Shown here: positions 50,178-60,202 of the stretch, one piece after another | How positions within the stretch are numbered: the first letter of the stretch is position 1 | How the letters are laid out: each line of letters starts with the position of its first letter | Assembly (NCBI RefSeq): GCF_000732485.2 | Contig: NZ_JAQV02000026.1 | Span: 62,001 to 126,000, forward strand | Length of the DNA stretch: 64,000 nt | Direction of reading: 5' to 3' | From: Bacillus sp. SJS | GTDB taxonomy: Bacteria > Bacillota > Bacilli > Bacillales > Bacillaceae | Notes under the pieces: generated by a model | What the model was told of the DNA's origin: nothing | The model's database searches: none | What the model saw: the letters and a program-made list of their open reading frames with translations, nothing else | Made by a program: the position numbers and the translations under genes

Positions 50178-50794
50178 GTTGCAAACTTGCTTAGAAGTTT
50201 GGAGAAATCTACACGGTCACCAATCGTAGTGGGATTTGGCTTTTCTAGATATTTCTTATCTTTTTCAATCAGCTTATAAATTTTCATCGTTGTTAATGCA
50301 TCATCCAGGGCCCTGTGATGCTGCCCCGTTCCTTTCTTCCCATATTCCTCAACGGCTTTCCATAAACCTGTCTGATTTCTGTCCCCGAAAAATTTCTTAT
50401 ATTCCATAGACAAATCGATAAATTCATCATTTTCAAACGGAAAAGCGCACCGGTTTTTTTCACAATTCATTCTTAACACCTTCATGTCCATGTTTCCCCA
50501 GGTTACCACTTTCTTAGGAGAATCCAGCCGATTGAGAGCTTCAATTAATTTAGAAAAAGAAATTCCCTGGTCCACCTGGGCCTGAGTAATCCCCAGAAAT
50601 GATTTGCAGCGCTCTGTAAGACGTTTCCCTTTAACAGGCGTGACAAAGGATGAAAATTCCTGCTCAACTTTTCCGTTTTTTGAAAAGACGAGACCAGCTT
50701 CAATAATTTCAGCATAAAAGCCTTTATAGCCTGAATTCCCGTCAGGCATGCTGAATTCAAAATCAATAAACAGCAGAGGTTTTGACCCGTCCAT
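50174..50794 (-). CDS. kapD: KapD, DEDDh exonuclease-fold sporulation inhibitor
   Basis: A 206-residue 3'-5' exonuclease-like protein (B. subtilis KapD, 205), reported to inhibit the KinA pathway to sporulation. DEDDh motifs: FIDFEFSM (Exo I), VVTWGNMDMKVL (Exo II), and HHRALDDALTTMKIY (Exo III, with His and Asp). The start at 50794 has AAAGGAGG 7 nt upstream. Confidence 0.88.
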   Translation of the reverse strand: MDGSKPLLFIDFEFSMPDGNSGYKGFYAEIIEAGLVFSKNGKVEQEFSSFVTPVKGKRLTERCKSFLGITQAQVDQGISFSKLIEALNRLDSPKKVVTWGNMDMKVLRMNCEKNRCAFPFENDEFIDLSMEYKKFFGDRNQTGLWKAVEEYGKKGTGQHHRALDDALTTMKIYKLIEKDKKYLEKPNPTTIGDRVDFSKLLSKFAT

Positions 50795-51027
50795 GCTCTT
50801 CCTCCTTTCTTCCCTGCATTTTATTACCATTATATCACCGCCCTCCTTAATTTAACTGTATTTTTAGAAAAATTTTAATCGGAAAAGCACACATTTTTTC
50901 TGCACGTTTCCCTTGTCTCTGTGCGCGAAAAAACCCTTCTCAGATTTGGAAATCAATGCTAGGATTACATCAGAGTGGAGGGTTCCAAATTCGGTCCCTC
51001 TAAAGGTTTTACTGCCTATTAAAGATA

Positions 51028-52893
51028 ATGGAGCCTAGACGAAAGAATGTGACAGCGTTGAGAAAATGGTTTGGCTGGAGTTTCATCCTGCTGCTTATCC
51101 CTATACTTTTATCCCTCCTGCTCAGCTCCGGACAGGCTGTTGAAAGTCTGAGGTCCCTCCCTGAGGCCCTTGATGAACGGCTTCCTCTCAAAGAACCTTC
51201 TGCTTTTATGAACAGTTATATAAAGGACTCTGAAGGTGCGGTTATCTCCGAGCTGACCACCGAGGGACAGAATCGGATTTTCATCCGGTACGCTGATATC
51301 CCCCCACAAATGAAGGAGCTTTTTCTGCAATCAGAGGATAAACGCTTTTATGAGCATACCGGCCTTGATTTTGAAGGGACGGCAAGAGCCATGCTATTCA
51401 ATGCTAAAAATAAGTCTCTTGACCAGGGCGGCAGCACAATTACGCAGCAGCTTGCCAGAAACTTATATTTAAATCATGAGCGAACCTATAACCGTAAGCT
51501 CAGTGAACTGCTGATCTCCATCCAGCTGGAGCGGAAATGGTCAAAAGAAAAAATCCTGGAAAGCTATTTAAATACAATCTACTTTCAGAACAGTGTATAT
51601 GGGGTCAGAGCGGCGGCAGATTATTACTTCAGTAAATCGCTGAAGGCTTTAACGACCGCTGAAATGGCCTACTTAGCTGCGATTCCGAATAACCCTTCCT
51701 TCTATAATCCTCTGAAGCATCCTGAAAGGACTAAAAAAAGGCAGGAAAGGCTTTTGCAGCTTTTGGCTGACATTGGAATGCTGAATCAGAATCAGCTGAA
51801 AGCCGAGAAAAGCCAGCCGATTGAATTAGCCATTAAAAAGAAGGAAGAACGCTATCCTGATTATACGGACTATGTAATGGAAGAACTAAAAAAAGCTGTG
51901 GCCAGCAAGGACAAACTTAAAAACCCTGAACAGATTAAAAGCGCTGCCGCTGAGTTAATCAGATCCGGCATCGTAATCGAAACGTATTTAGATCCTTTCC
52001 TCCAGGAAAGACTCTATACGGCAAATGAAAAATATTCGGATGAAAGCCATCAATCCTCGGCGGTCATCATCAATCATAAGAAGCATCAAATTGTGGCGAT
52101 GAGCGGCGGAAACCGCTATAAGAAGCATGAATTTAATAGAGCCTTCCAGGCGAAGAGACAGCCTGGATCCGCTATTAAACCGCTTTTGGATTATGTTCCC
52201 TATATTGAAAAGACAAAGGCTTCCAAGTCCAGCCTCATTAATGCCAACCGTTTATGCATTGAAACGTTTTGTCCTGAAAACTATAGTAAAAAAGAGTATG
52301 GCATGGTTACTCTTGAAAAGGCCTTTAGCCAATCCTATAACACCCCTGCCGTAAGGATGCTGAAAGACGTCGGCATCGGGAAGGCAGCTGCGTATCTTAA
52401 GCCTTTTTCATTCAGCGGCAGTATTCCTCCTGATAATTATGCAGCTGCTCTGGGAGGAGTTAAAATAGGATTCTCGCCTCTTGAGCTTGCAAATGCCTAT
52501 ACAGCCTTTGGCAACGGCGGACAGTATCAACAGGCAAGAGCCATTAAAAGAATCCTTTCTATAGATGGAACCGTCCTCTTTGAATGGAAGGATATCCCTA
52601 TGCAGGTGTGGAGCAATGAAACGAACACAGTCATGCGGGACTTGCTTGAATCCGTCGTAAAAAAGGGAACCGGTAAAAAAGCAGCCTTTGAAACAAATTA
52701 TATAGGCGGAAAAACCGGAACATCGAATGACTACAATGATTTATGGTTCTCCGGGCTCACCGATTCCTACACCGCTGCCGTCTGGTTCGGGAAAGACAAT
52801 AATGGTTCGATTGAATCTATATATAAAGACGGAAGTCTCCTTGCGTATTGGAAAATGATCATGGGCGGTGACCAAGTTGCAGAAGAAAGATAA
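51028..52893 (+). CDS. pbpD: Class A penicillin-binding protein 4
   Basis: A 621-residue bifunctional peptidoglycan synthase (B. subtilis PbpD, 624). TM anchor at about 16-33; glycosyltransferase family 51 with catalytic Glu103 in QSEDKRFYEHTG and the GGSTITQQLARNLYL motif; transpeptidase with active Ser381 in RQPGSAIKPL, SxN in SQSYNTP, and KTGT in GGKTGTSNDYNDLWF. It polymerises and crosslinks wall outside the membrane. No strong ribosome site is seen at the chosen ATG, so the exact start is less certain. Confidence 0.93.
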   Translation: MEPRRKNVTALRKWFGWSFILLLIPILLSLLLSSGQAVESLRSLPEALDERLPLKEPSAFMNSYIKDSEGAVISELTTEGQNRIFIRYADIPPQMKELFLQSEDKRFYEHTGLDFEGTARAMLFNAKNKSLDQGGSTITQQLARNLYLNHERTYNRKLSELLISIQLERKWSKEKILESYLNTIYFQNSVYGVRAAADYYFSKSLKALTTAEMAYLAAIPNNPSFYNPLKHPERTKKRQERLLQLLADIGMLNQNQLKAEKSQPIELAIKKKEERYPDYTDYVMEELKKAVASKDKLKNPEQIKSAAAELIRSGIVIETYLDPFLQERLYTANEKYSDESHQSSAVIINHKKHQIVAMSGGNRYKKHEFNRAFQAKRQPGSAIKPLLDYVPYIEKTKASKSSLINANRLCIETFCPENYSKKEYGMVTLEKAFSQSYNTPAVRMLKDVGIGKAAAYLKPFSFSGSIPPDNYAAALGGVKIGFSPLELANAYTAFGNGGQYQQARAIKRILSIDGTVLFEWKDIPMQVWSNETNTVMRDLLESVVKKGTGKKAAFETNYIGGKTGTSNDYNDLWFSGLTDSYTAAVWFGKDNNGSIESIYKDGSLLAYWKMIMGGDQVAEER

Positions 52894-52894
52894 A

Positions 52895-53293
52895 ATGAAC
52901 CACCCTATCATTCTTTTTGACGGAGTCTGCAATTTATGCGAGGGTATTGTAAAGTTTGTCATTAAGCGGGATAAAGATGCAGTATTCAGGTTTGCTTCGC
53001 TTCAGTCCGAAACCGGACTGGAGCTGCTGAAAAAAAATCAGCTTGATTGCGAAAATTTAGATTCTTTTGTCCTCGCATTTGATGACAACGTGTATGTAAA
53101 ATCGGAAGCGGCCCTTAAAACAGCCGGCCTTCTCCCATTTCCCATGAACATGCTGCGCATTCTGCTCATCATTCCAAGACCCATAAGAGATGCGGGATAT
53201 TCCTTCATTGCACGAAACAGGTACAAGTGGTTTGGCAAAAAGGACAGCTGCATGCTTCCTGACCCCTCCATTCGGAAACGTTTTTTAGAATAG
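52895..53293 (+). CDS. yuxK: DCC family thiol-disulfide oxidoreductase YuxK
   Basis: A 132-residue protein of the DCC (DUF393) family, named for DGVCNLC in IILFDGVCNLCEGIVKF, a thioredoxin-like CxxC. Expected to act as a thiol-disulfide oxidoreductase; partners unknown. The ATG is 1 nt after the pbpD stop, so the genes are probably cotranscribed. B. subtilis order pbpD-yuxK is kept. Confidence 0.85.
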   Translation: MNHPIILFDGVCNLCEGIVKFVIKRDKDAVFRFASLQSETGLELLKKNQLDCENLDSFVLAFDDNVYVKSEAALKTAGLLPFPMNMLRILLIIPRPIRDAGYSFIARNRYKWFGKKDSCMLPDPSIRKRFLE

Positions 53294-53325
53294 TCCTTAG
53301 CCAAGTTTAACAAAGCTAAAATAAT

Positions 53326-53365
53326 AAAAGGCTGTCGTATCCACTAAGGATTGACAGCCTTTTTT
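53326..53365. terminator. Bidirectional terminator
   Basis: An 11-bp stem AAAAGGCTGTC / GACAGCCTTTT with a 16-nt loop and U run between convergent yuxK and yufK. Confidence 0.82.
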
Positions 53366-53921
53366 ACATCGGCAAACTATTAATAAGACCATTATAAAGG
53401 CGGAGGAATAAATAAAACAAACCAAGGGTAAATACAAACCAGAACAGGATATTAAATAAAACCATTCCTATAAGAGACCACGATGTTACCATTGAGCTTG
53501 CCTGATAGATGATAAATACAAAATAACAAAGGGTCGATAAAAGAAAAATCCCTCCGATTAACCAGCTGAATTGAACGAGGAAGAGAGAAATAGCCCCTCC
53601 AGCAAGATAGAAGGCTGATCCCGCTCTTATTTTATTCAGTGTAACTCCTTCCGCATCTTGTGAGAAAAAAAGAAAGGAAAGTTCGGTAACTGTATTGGCA
53701 ATCAGTTTCAGCGCAGAGAAAATCATAAAATAAAGAAGAGCAAATAACGCAAATAACGCAATTTTCATTTCACTCTCCGAAAAGAAATCAAGCATACTGT
53801 TATATATGCCGATTTTTTTTAGCACGTCTGATACGTACATGACAGTGGAAATGGATAAGGAAGTACTAAAGAGCAATAGTGAGATTAAAGGAAAATAGCT
53901 GGTGAAATAAGTATTTCTCAT
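53364..53921 (-). CDS. yufK: Membrane protein YufK
   Basis: A 185-residue integral membrane protein with five hydrophobic helices (starting YFPLISLLLFSTSLSIST and ending FVFTLGLFYLFLRLY) and few charged residues. Function unknown. The name rests on position after yuxK and similar size. Start at 53921 has GGAAGGG 9 nt upstream; an ATG 11 codons earlier is in frame but has no such site. Confidence 0.65.
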   Translation of the reverse strand: MRNTYFTSYFPLISLLLFSTSLSISTVMYVSDVLKKIGIYNSMLDFFSESEMKIALFALFALLYFMIFSALKLIANTVTELSFLFFSQDAEGVTLNKIRAGSAFYLAGGAISLFLVQFSWLIGGIFLLSTLCYFVFIIYQASSMVTSWSLIGMVLFNILFWFVFTLGLFYLFLRLYNGLINSLPM

Positions 53922-53990
53922 AAAGTCGTCCCTTCCATAAGCATTCTTTTCCATTATGCTTAGGCGGGAAATATTTGTAAAGACTCTTTT

Positions 53991-54227
53991 TTACGAACGA
54001 GGTATGACTTTTACATATTCTCTGGGGCTAAACGACTCCACTCGTTTCGGTTCTGGAACATGCCAAATATTACGCGGTCCATTCATTTCAAGTTCGCTGA
54101 CTCGCCTATTCGGATATAAAACAAACTGTTTGCCATGATGTTCATTTGCCTGAAGCTGTGCAAACCAGATGAGCGTACTCAAAACGGTTAAAATTAATAA
54201 ACCGGCTATTGCTTTTACCTTCAGCAT
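53991..54227 (-). CDS. yufS: Small membrane-anchored protein YufS
   Basis: A 78-residue protein with an N-terminal membrane helix or signal (VKAIAGLLILTVLSTLIWFA) and an extracellular polar tail (RRVSELEMNGPRNIWHVPEPKR) rich in Pro and Arg. AAGGAG stands 8 nt before the ATG at 54227. The small size and the place directly beside mrpA suggest B. subtilis YufS (71 residues). Function unknown. Confidence 0.55.
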   Translation of the reverse strand: MLKVKAIAGLLILTVLSTLIWFAQLQANEHHGKQFVLYPNRRVSELEMNGPRNIWHVPEPKRVESFSPREYVKVIPRS

Positions 54228-54308
54228 GAAGATCACTCCTTGCTGTTCATCATCTCTCTAAATCTTAGCGTTATACAAAAAATTTATTATTTGTTATGAT
54301 TATTATGA

Positions 54309-54357
54309 GTTCATATGAACCTGAAAATAAATGATAAATTTTTCTCTCAGGTTCATA
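54309..54357. promoter_or_regulatory. Inverted repeats in the mrp promoter region
   Basis: A 12-bp palindrome GTTCATATGAAC (54309-54320) overlaps an 11-bp inverted repeat TATGAACCTGA / TCAGGTTCATA (54314-54324 and 54347-54357) separated by 22 AT-rich bases. The GTTCAT half-site thus occurs three times between yufS and mrpA. It may be an operator or a leader hairpin. Confidence 0.55.
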
Positions 54358-54433
54358 CTAGAAAAAAGAGGAAACATCCTTCCATTTCCAAATCCGTTCG
54401 CTATTTTTATATTACTTAGATTGGGGGTAAACC

Positions 54434-56836
54434 ATGTCATTGCTGCATTTAGCCATTCTTCTTCCTTTTATAATGGCTCTATTCGTTCCATTCCTTTATA
54501 AATGGTTCAAAAGCGTACATACCGGGTGGTTCGTCCTTCTTCTTCCGGTATTTCTTTTTATTTATTTCTTCCGATACATAAATCCGGTCAGCAGCGGCTC
54601 GAATACATACTCTACCGTGAATTGGATCCCATCACTGGGCATTCAATTTACTGCCTATGTGGACGGACTCGGCCTGTTATTTGCCCTATTAATAACAGGG
54701 ATTGGTGCACTCGTTATCCTATATTCCATCTATTATCTGCCGAGAGCAAAGGAACAGCTCCATACGTTCTATGTCTATTTGCTTCTGTTTATGGGGGCCA
54801 TGCTTGGGATCGTATTATCAGATAATATGATTGTTTTGTATACATTCTGGGAATTAACGAGCCTCTCCTCCTTCTTGCTTATCGGGTATTGGCATACTCG
54901 TGAAAAATCAAGGTACGGCGCGTTAAAATCCATGATGATTACAGTATTTGGCGGGCTTTGTATGCTTGGCGGCATCATCCTGCTTTATCTGGTGACTAAT
55001 ACATTCAGCATCCGGGAAATGGTCACACAGGCGCCTATAATTATGGAGCATCCTTATTTTCTCCCGGCCATGCTGCTGTTTCTCCTTGGAGCTTTTACAA
55101 AATCGGCCCAGTTTCCGTTTTACATATGGCTTCCCGATGCTATGGAGGCGCCAACACCTGTTAGTGCCTACCTTCATTCAGCAACTATGGTCAAAGCCGG
55201 CATTTATTTGACTGCCAGGTTCACCCCTGTTTTTGGACTTGCTCCAGAGTGGTTTTGGCTTGTAACAGGTATCGGAATCATTACCCTTGCCTGGGGTTCA
55301 TTCCATGCCATTAAACAGACTGATTTGAAAGCCATTCTTGCCTTTTCAACGGTAAGCCAGCTCGGTTTGATCATGTCCCTATTGGGTGCCGGCTCGGCTT
55401 CGCTTCATTTTGAGTCGTTGGATAATAAAATGTTTTCAGCTGCAGTGGTGGCGGCGATCTTTCATTTGATCAACCATGCTACGTTTAAAGGAAGTTTGTT
55501 TATGGCAGCCGGAATTGTGGATCATGAAACGGGAACAAGAGATATAAGAAAATTAGGCGGCTTAATGAGCTTTATGCCGATTACCTTTACCATAACAGTG
55601 ATCGGTGCCTTTTCTATGGCGGGTCTGCCGCCTTTCAATGGCTTCCTGAGCAAAGAAATGTTTTTCACGAGCATGCTGAAACTCTTAGAATTTAATTTAT
55701 TCAATGTGGAAACATGGGGTATTCTATTCCCGGTTTTAGCCTGGATTGCAAGTGTTTTCACATTCATCTACAGTATGATTATTGTGTTCAAGACGTTTAC
55801 TGGAAAATATCAGCCGGAAAAATTAGATAAGGTACCACATGAAGCACCTCTTGGAATGCTTATATCGCCGATTATTCTCGCGTCACTTGTCGTTTTATTC
55901 GGGATCTTTCCAAATGTGCTGTCTTTCAGCATTATTGAACCGGCAACAGCCTCCATCCTTCCATACTTACTGGAGGACGGGGAACAGTTTCATGTTCATA
56001 TCTCACACTGGCATGGATGGGGCCCTGAGCTGTACATGACTCTTGGCGTTATTGGCCTTGGTATCCTGCTGTATTTGGGTTTGGCAAAGTGGAAGTTGGT
56101 ATACAAACTGTTTCCGGAAAAACTTACGCTCAATAAGGCTTACGATGTATCCTTAAGAGGATTGGATAAAGGATCCTTGAAAGTACAGGAGCTCTATATG
56201 ACGGGTTTCCTTCGCGACTATCTTGGCTACATTTTTACATTTGTTGTACTGATGACAGGATGGGCACTTTTTTCTAAATCCGCCTTTACGTTTGAAACAG
56301 CCGGAAATGCTCCCATCGGCATATACGAAATTGTTCTCGCTGCTGTCATGATATTGGGTGCCGTAACAATTTTATTTGCAAAATCCAGACTGACATCCAT
56401 CATTGCCCTTGGATCAGTCGGATACGGGGTGGCACTGTTCTTCGTATTTTTCAGGGCACCTGACCTTGCATTAACACAGCTCGTTATCGAAACAATTTCA
56501 GTCTCATTATTCCTGCTATGCTTTTATTATTTGCCGGAACTGCAAAAACGGGAGAAACTCCCGTTTAAACTTGCGAATTTCCTGGTTTCCCTTGGAGTTG
56601 GAACAGTTGTCACACTAATTGCCCTGTCTGCAAACAGTCAAAGAGTTTCAGAAACCATCTCTTCCTACTTTATAGAAAACAGCTACAAAGAGGCAGGCGG
56701 CAAAAATATGGTCAACGTCATTCTGGTAGACTTCAGGGGCTTTGATACTTTATTTGAAATAACTGTCCTGGGAATAGCTGCTCTTGGTATTTTTGCGATG
56801 GTCAAGCTGCGGTTGTCGAAGGGGGAAGAGTCATGA
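54434..56836 (+). CDS. mrpA: Mrp antiporter subunit A
   Basis: An 800-residue membrane subunit of the multigene Na+(K+)/H+ antiporter, used for sodium resistance and pH homeostasis. It is a fusion of a NuoL/ND5-like part (about 1-500; FTKSAQFPFYIWLPDAMEAPTPVSAYLHSATMVKAG with the conserved Lys and the Glu-rich helix) and an MrpB-type extension (about 600-800; FRAPDLALTQLVIETISVSLFLL). The family length is about 800. GGGGG precedes the ATG. First gene of the seven-gene operon. Confidence 0.95.
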   Translation: MSLLHLAILLPFIMALFVPFLYKWFKSVHTGWFVLLLPVFLFIYFFRYINPVSSGSNTYSTVNWIPSLGIQFTAYVDGLGLLFALLITGIGALVILYSIYYLPRAKEQLHTFYVYLLLFMGAMLGIVLSDNMIVLYTFWELTSLSSFLLIGYWHTREKSRYGALKSMMITVFGGLCMLGGIILLYLVTNTFSIREMVTQAPIIMEHPYFLPAMLLFLLGAFTKSAQFPFYIWLPDAMEAPTPVSAYLHSATMVKAGIYLTARFTPVFGLAPEWFWLVTGIGIITLAWGSFHAIKQTDLKAILAFSTVSQLGLIMSLLGAGSASLHFESLDNKMFSAAVVAAIFHLINHATFKGSLFMAAGIVDHETGTRDIRKLGGLMSFMPITFTITVIGAFSMAGLPPFNGFLSKEMFFTSMLKLLEFNLFNVETWGILFPVLAWIASVFTFIYSMIIVFKTFTGKYQPEKLDKVPHEAPLGMLISPIILASLVVLFGIFPNVLSFSIIEPATASILPYLLEDGEQFHVHISHWHGWGPELYMTLGVIGLGILLYLGLAKWKLVYKLFPEKLTLNKAYDVSLRGLDKGSLKVQELYMTGFLRDYLGYIFTFVVLMTGWALFSKSAFTFETAGNAPIGIYEIVLAAVMILGAVTILFAKSRLTSIIALGSVGYGVALFFVFFRAPDLALTQLVIETISVSLFLLCFYYLPELQKREKLPFKLANFLVSLGVGTVVTLIALSANSQRVSETISSYFIENSYKEAGGKNMVNVILVDFRGFDTLFEITVLGIAALGIFAMVKLRLSKGEES

Positions 56837-57270
56837 AGCGAACCAACTTGAAAACGAACGATTTAATTTTGCAAACCGTTGTGAATATTGTTTTTTTTAT
56901 CATCTTTATCTATTCCATATACATTTTTTTCGCTGGCCACTATACACCAGGAGGAGGTTTTGTCGGAGGACTTATGACGTCATCTGCAATTGTCCTTCTG
57001 CTTTTAGCGTATGATGTCAAAACGGTTGCTACCGTCATTCCGGTTAATTTTCTAAAAGTCGCGGCAACTGGCCTGCTTGTTGCGCTTGGTACAGGACTAG
57101 CCTCCTTCTTGTATGGGGTCCCGTTTTTGACACATGCGCACGGACCGGTTCACCTTCCTGTTTTGGGAGAGGTCGAGGTCGCCTCTGCAACGGCTTTTGA
57201 CCTTGGAGTATATTTGGTTGTTGTGGGCGTTACCATGACCATCATTCAAACGATTGGAGAGACTGAATAA
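56833..57270 (+). CDS. mrpB: Mrp antiporter subunit B
   Basis: A 145-residue four-helix subunit (family about 140-143). [29 protein letters not shown] and [22 protein letters not shown] are typical. The ATG overlaps the mrpA stop by 4 nt (ATGA). Confidence 0.93.
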   Translation: MKRTNLKTNDLILQTVVNIVFFIIFIYSIYIFFAGHYTPGGGFVGGLMTSSAIVLLLLAYDVKTVATVIPVNFLKVAATGLLVALGTGLASFLYGVPFLTHAHGPVHLPVLGEVEVASATAFDLGVYLVVVGVTMTIIQTIGETE

Positions 57271-57611
57271 TGGAAGTGATGATGTCGATTGTATGCGGAA
57301 TATTATTTATGGCCGCCACTTATTTAATGCTCTCAAAGAGTTTGCTTAGAATCATTATCGGGACAGGACTGCTAAGTCATGGTGCTCATCTGCTGATTTT
57401 AACGATGGGCGGACTTAAAGGCGGGGCTGCGCCGCTTCTTGGGGAAAAGGCAAAATCGTACGTTGATCCGCTGCCGCAGGCACTGATCCTGACCGCCATA
57501 GTAATCAGTTTCGGAGTGACGGCCTTTATGCTCGTTCTTGCGTACCGGTCTTATCAGGAGCTTGGAACGGATAACATGGATCACATGAGAGGAACTGATT
57601 CACATGAGTAA
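57270..57611 (+). CDS. mrpC: Mrp antiporter subunit C
   Basis: A 113-residue NuoK-like subunit with three helices; [23 protein letters not shown] and [28 protein letters not shown] are the conserved segments, with [14 protein letters not shown] diagnostic. Its ATG overlaps the mrpB stop (TAATG). Confidence 0.94.
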   Translation: MEVMMSIVCGILFMAATYLMLSKSLLRIIIGTGLLSHGAHLLILTMGGLKGGAAPLLGEKAKSYVDPLPQALILTAIVISFGVTAFMLVLAYRSYQELGTDNMDHMRGTDSHE

Positions 57612-59085
57612 CAACCTGGTCATGATGCCGCTGATTTTCCCTTTAATAGGCGGCATATTATTAATTTTCTTTAATAAAAAGCCAATTGTACAAAGAATTC
57701 TGAGCGTCATTTTTTCTATAGCCGCTCTCACTGCATCCTCCATTCTTGTTTGGACTGTTCACAAAAACGGAATTCAGATTGTGGAAATTGGAGGATGGGC
57801 CCCGCCTTACGGAATAACCTTTGTTGCGGACATGTATGCCAGTCTGCTTGTCCTGACCACTAGTATTATAGGATTGACAGGGGTTTTGTATTCTTTCCGT
57901 ACAGTGGGAAAAGCGCGGGAGTACTTTTTCTACTATCCTGCCGTCCAATTTTTGCTGACGGGTGTTACCGGTGCTTTTTTAACAGGAGATATATTCAATT
58001 TGTTCGTATTCTTCGAAGTCCTGTTAATGGCTTCCTATGTTCTAATGGTATTGGGCGGAACAAAAAGGCAGCTGAGGGAATCCATTAAATACATTGCGGT
58101 AAATATCTTTTCCTCCGCTCTATTCGTCATTACAGTCGCATTTCTTTATGCCGTTACAGGCACACTTAATATGGCGGACTTGAGTGTCAAAATAAGCGAA
58201 AACGGACAATCGGGGCTGCTGACCGTAATTGCCATTCTATTTCTCATTGTGTTTGGAATGAAGGGGGCCATTTTCCCTCTGTACTTCTGGATGCCAGGTT
58301 CCTATCAGGCACCGCCAGCAGCGGTATCAGCCCTATTCGGCGCCCTGCTGACGAAGGTTGGAGTGTACGCCATTACGAGAGTGTACACGCTGATTTTTAT
58401 TCATGATAAAGCCTTCACTCATGGAATTCTGGCGTGGCTTGCTGCCTTAACTATTCTGTTTGGCGTTATTGGAGCCATAGCTTATTGGGATGTTAAAAAG
58501 ATTGTGATCTACAATATTATTACGGCAGTAGGTGTTATTCTGTTCGGGGTAGCTGTGGCTAACCCGGCAGGAATCGAGGGCTCGATTTACTATTTGCTCC
58601 ACGATATGATCATCAAGGGGGCTCTTTTCTTCCTGGCAGGAATTATGATCAGTATTACCGGAACCTCTAATTTAAAGAAAATGGGGGGACTGATTCAGCA
58701 TTATCCGCTCGCCGGATGGATGTTCTTCCTGTCAGCCATTGCCCTTGCAGGCATACCTCCGCTAAGCGGATTTATCGGTAAGCTTAAGGTTATTCAAGGC
58801 GGATTTGAGGCGGGTGAATATGCGATATCGCTAGTCGTTCTTTTATCCAGTCTGCTCGTCCTCTATTCGGTTATGAAAATATTTATTAACGGCTTTTGGG
58901 GCGAGGAAAAACCTATAAATGGGAATCCTTCCGTAAAAGGAATGGTGTATCCTGCAGTTATCCTGGTGGCGCTGTCTGCAGCATTCGGACTGGGAACAGA
59001 ATTCATCGCCCCTTTTATTACACAGGCGTCTGAGACTTTATTGGACCCGTCAATATATATAGAAGCCGTTTTAAAGGAGCAGTGA
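57604..59085 (+). CDS. mrpD: Mrp antiporter subunit D
   Basis: A 493-residue NuoM/N-like proton-channel subunit (family about 493). Conserved Glu in [19 protein letters not shown] and Lys in [40 protein letters not shown] mark the ion path. Overlaps mrpC by 8 nt. Confidence 0.95.
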   Translation: MSNNLVMMPLIFPLIGGILLIFFNKKPIVQRILSVIFSIAALTASSILVWTVHKNGIQIVEIGGWAPPYGITFVADMYASLLVLTTSIIGLTGVLYSFRTVGKAREYFFYYPAVQFLLTGVTGAFLTGDIFNLFVFFEVLLMASYVLMVLGGTKRQLRESIKYIAVNIFSSALFVITVAFLYAVTGTLNMADLSVKISENGQSGLLTVIAILFLIVFGMKGAIFPLYFWMPGSYQAPPAAVSALFGALLTKVGVYAITRVYTLIFIHDKAFTHGILAWLAALTILFGVIGAIAYWDVKKIVIYNIITAVGVILFGVAVANPAGIEGSIYYLLHDMIIKGALFFLAGIMISITGTSNLKKMGGLIQHYPLAGWMFFLSAIALAGIPPLSGFIGKLKVIQGGFEAGEYAISLVVLLSSLLVLYSVMKIFINGFWGEEKPINGNPSVKGMVYPAVILVALSAAFGLGTEFIAPFITQASETLLDPSIYIEAVLKEQ

Positions 59086-59090
59086 TGTAA

Positions 59091-59567
59091 ATGGCTTTTC
59101 AGTTATTGCTTAATTTCTTTATTGCATTTTTATGGATGTTTCTTCAAAATACATACACACTTGTAACCTTTACCGTTGGATTACTCTTCGGATTGCTGAT
59201 TATCTTTGGGATGAGGCGTTTTTTCTCAACCCGGTTTTATCTTATGAATGTGATCGCTGTTTTTACCCTGCTTACCATTTTTATGAAAGAGCTGATCATG
59301 GCCAATCTTTCAGTCTTAAAAATCATCATCACACCGAAGCTGAAACTTACTCCCGGGATCTTCTCATATGAAACCGAGCTTACAAAAGCATGGGAAATTA
59401 CTGTTCTTTCTAATTTGATTACTTTAACACCCGGAACACTGGTAGTAGAAATTTCAGACGACAACAAAACTCTTTATATTCATGCTATGGATATAAGCAG
59501 TGAAGAAGAAGCCAGGAAAGATATACGCGATTCATTTGAGAAAGCAATCAAGGAGGTGAGCCGGTAA
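59091..59567 (+). CDS. mrpE: Mrp antiporter subunit E
   Basis: A 158-residue subunit: membrane helices in the first about 65 residues, then a cytoplasmic part with NLITLTPGTLVVEISDDNKTLYIHAMD, the MrpE signature. Starts 5 nt after mrpD. Confidence 0.94.
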   Translation: MAFQLLLNFFIAFLWMFLQNTYTLVTFTVGLLFGLLIIFGMRRFFSTRFYLMNVIAVFTLLTIFMKELIMANLSVLKIIITPKLKLTPGIFSYETELTKAWEITVLSNLITLTPGTLVVEISDDNKTLYIHAMDISSEEEARKDIRDSFEKAIKEVSR

Positions 59568-59568
59568 T

Positions 59569-59853
59569 ATGTTCGAAACAGTCATGAAACTGTCTTTACT
59601 CATTCTGGCCCTCTCCACCCTTTTCTATTTTTACCGCCTTGTAAAAGGTCCGACCGTTCCCGACCGGGTCGTCGCCCTTGATGCAATCGGCATTAACCTG
59701 ATTGGACTGACAGGGGTTACTTCCGTCCTCCTGAAGACCAATGCCTTTTTGGATGTAATCCTATTACTTGGAATTCTTGCATTTATCGGTACAGTGGCTT
59801 TCTCCAAATTTCTTGAGAAAGGAGAAATAATCGAAAATGACCGCAATCAGTGA
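59569..59853 (+). CDS. mrpF: Mrp antiporter subunit F
   Basis: A 94-residue three-helix subunit with the conserved KGPTVPDRVVALDAIGINLIG and DVILLLGILAFIGTVAFSKFLE. GGAGGTGAG lies before the ATG inside the end of mrpE. Confidence 0.94.
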   Translation: MFETVMKLSLLILALSTLFYFYRLVKGPTVPDRVVALDAIGINLIGLTGVTSVLLKTNAFLDVILLLGILAFIGTVAFSKFLEKGEIIENDRNQ

Positions 59854-60202
59854 ATGGATCATTGCCGCCCTTATCCTTCTTGGTGCCTTGCTTTGTTTAA
59901 TTGCCTCCATTGGCGTCCTGAGGCTCCCTGACGTTTACACCCGGAACCACGCAGCGTCCAAAGGGGCAACCTTAGGTGTCATGTTTCTGCTGCTCGGAGT
60001 TTTTCTATACTTTCTCTTGATACAAGGGCATTTCAACTCAAGAGTATTGCTTGGTATTGTGTTTGTATTTATTACATCACCCGTTGCAGGACATTTGATC
60101 ATGAGGGCCGCCTTCAACACGAAAATTCCTTTATGGGAGAATAGTGTGCAAAACGATCTTCAGAAGAAAAGGGCAGCGGAGATTAAACAGCATGAAACCT
60201 GA
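59837..60202 (+). CDS. mrpG: Mrp antiporter subunit G
   Basis: A 121-residue three-helix subunit with IGVLRLPDVYTRNHAASKGATLGVM, the MrpG signature, and ITSPVAGHLIMRAAF. It overlaps mrpF by 17 nt and ends the antiporter operon; the next gene overlaps its last codons. Confidence 0.94.
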   Translation: MTAISEWIIAALILLGALLCLIASIGVLRLPDVYTRNHAASKGATLGVMFLLLGVFLYFLLIQGHFNSRVLLGIVFVFITSPVAGHLIMRAAFNTKIPLWENSVQNDLQKKRAAEIKQHET

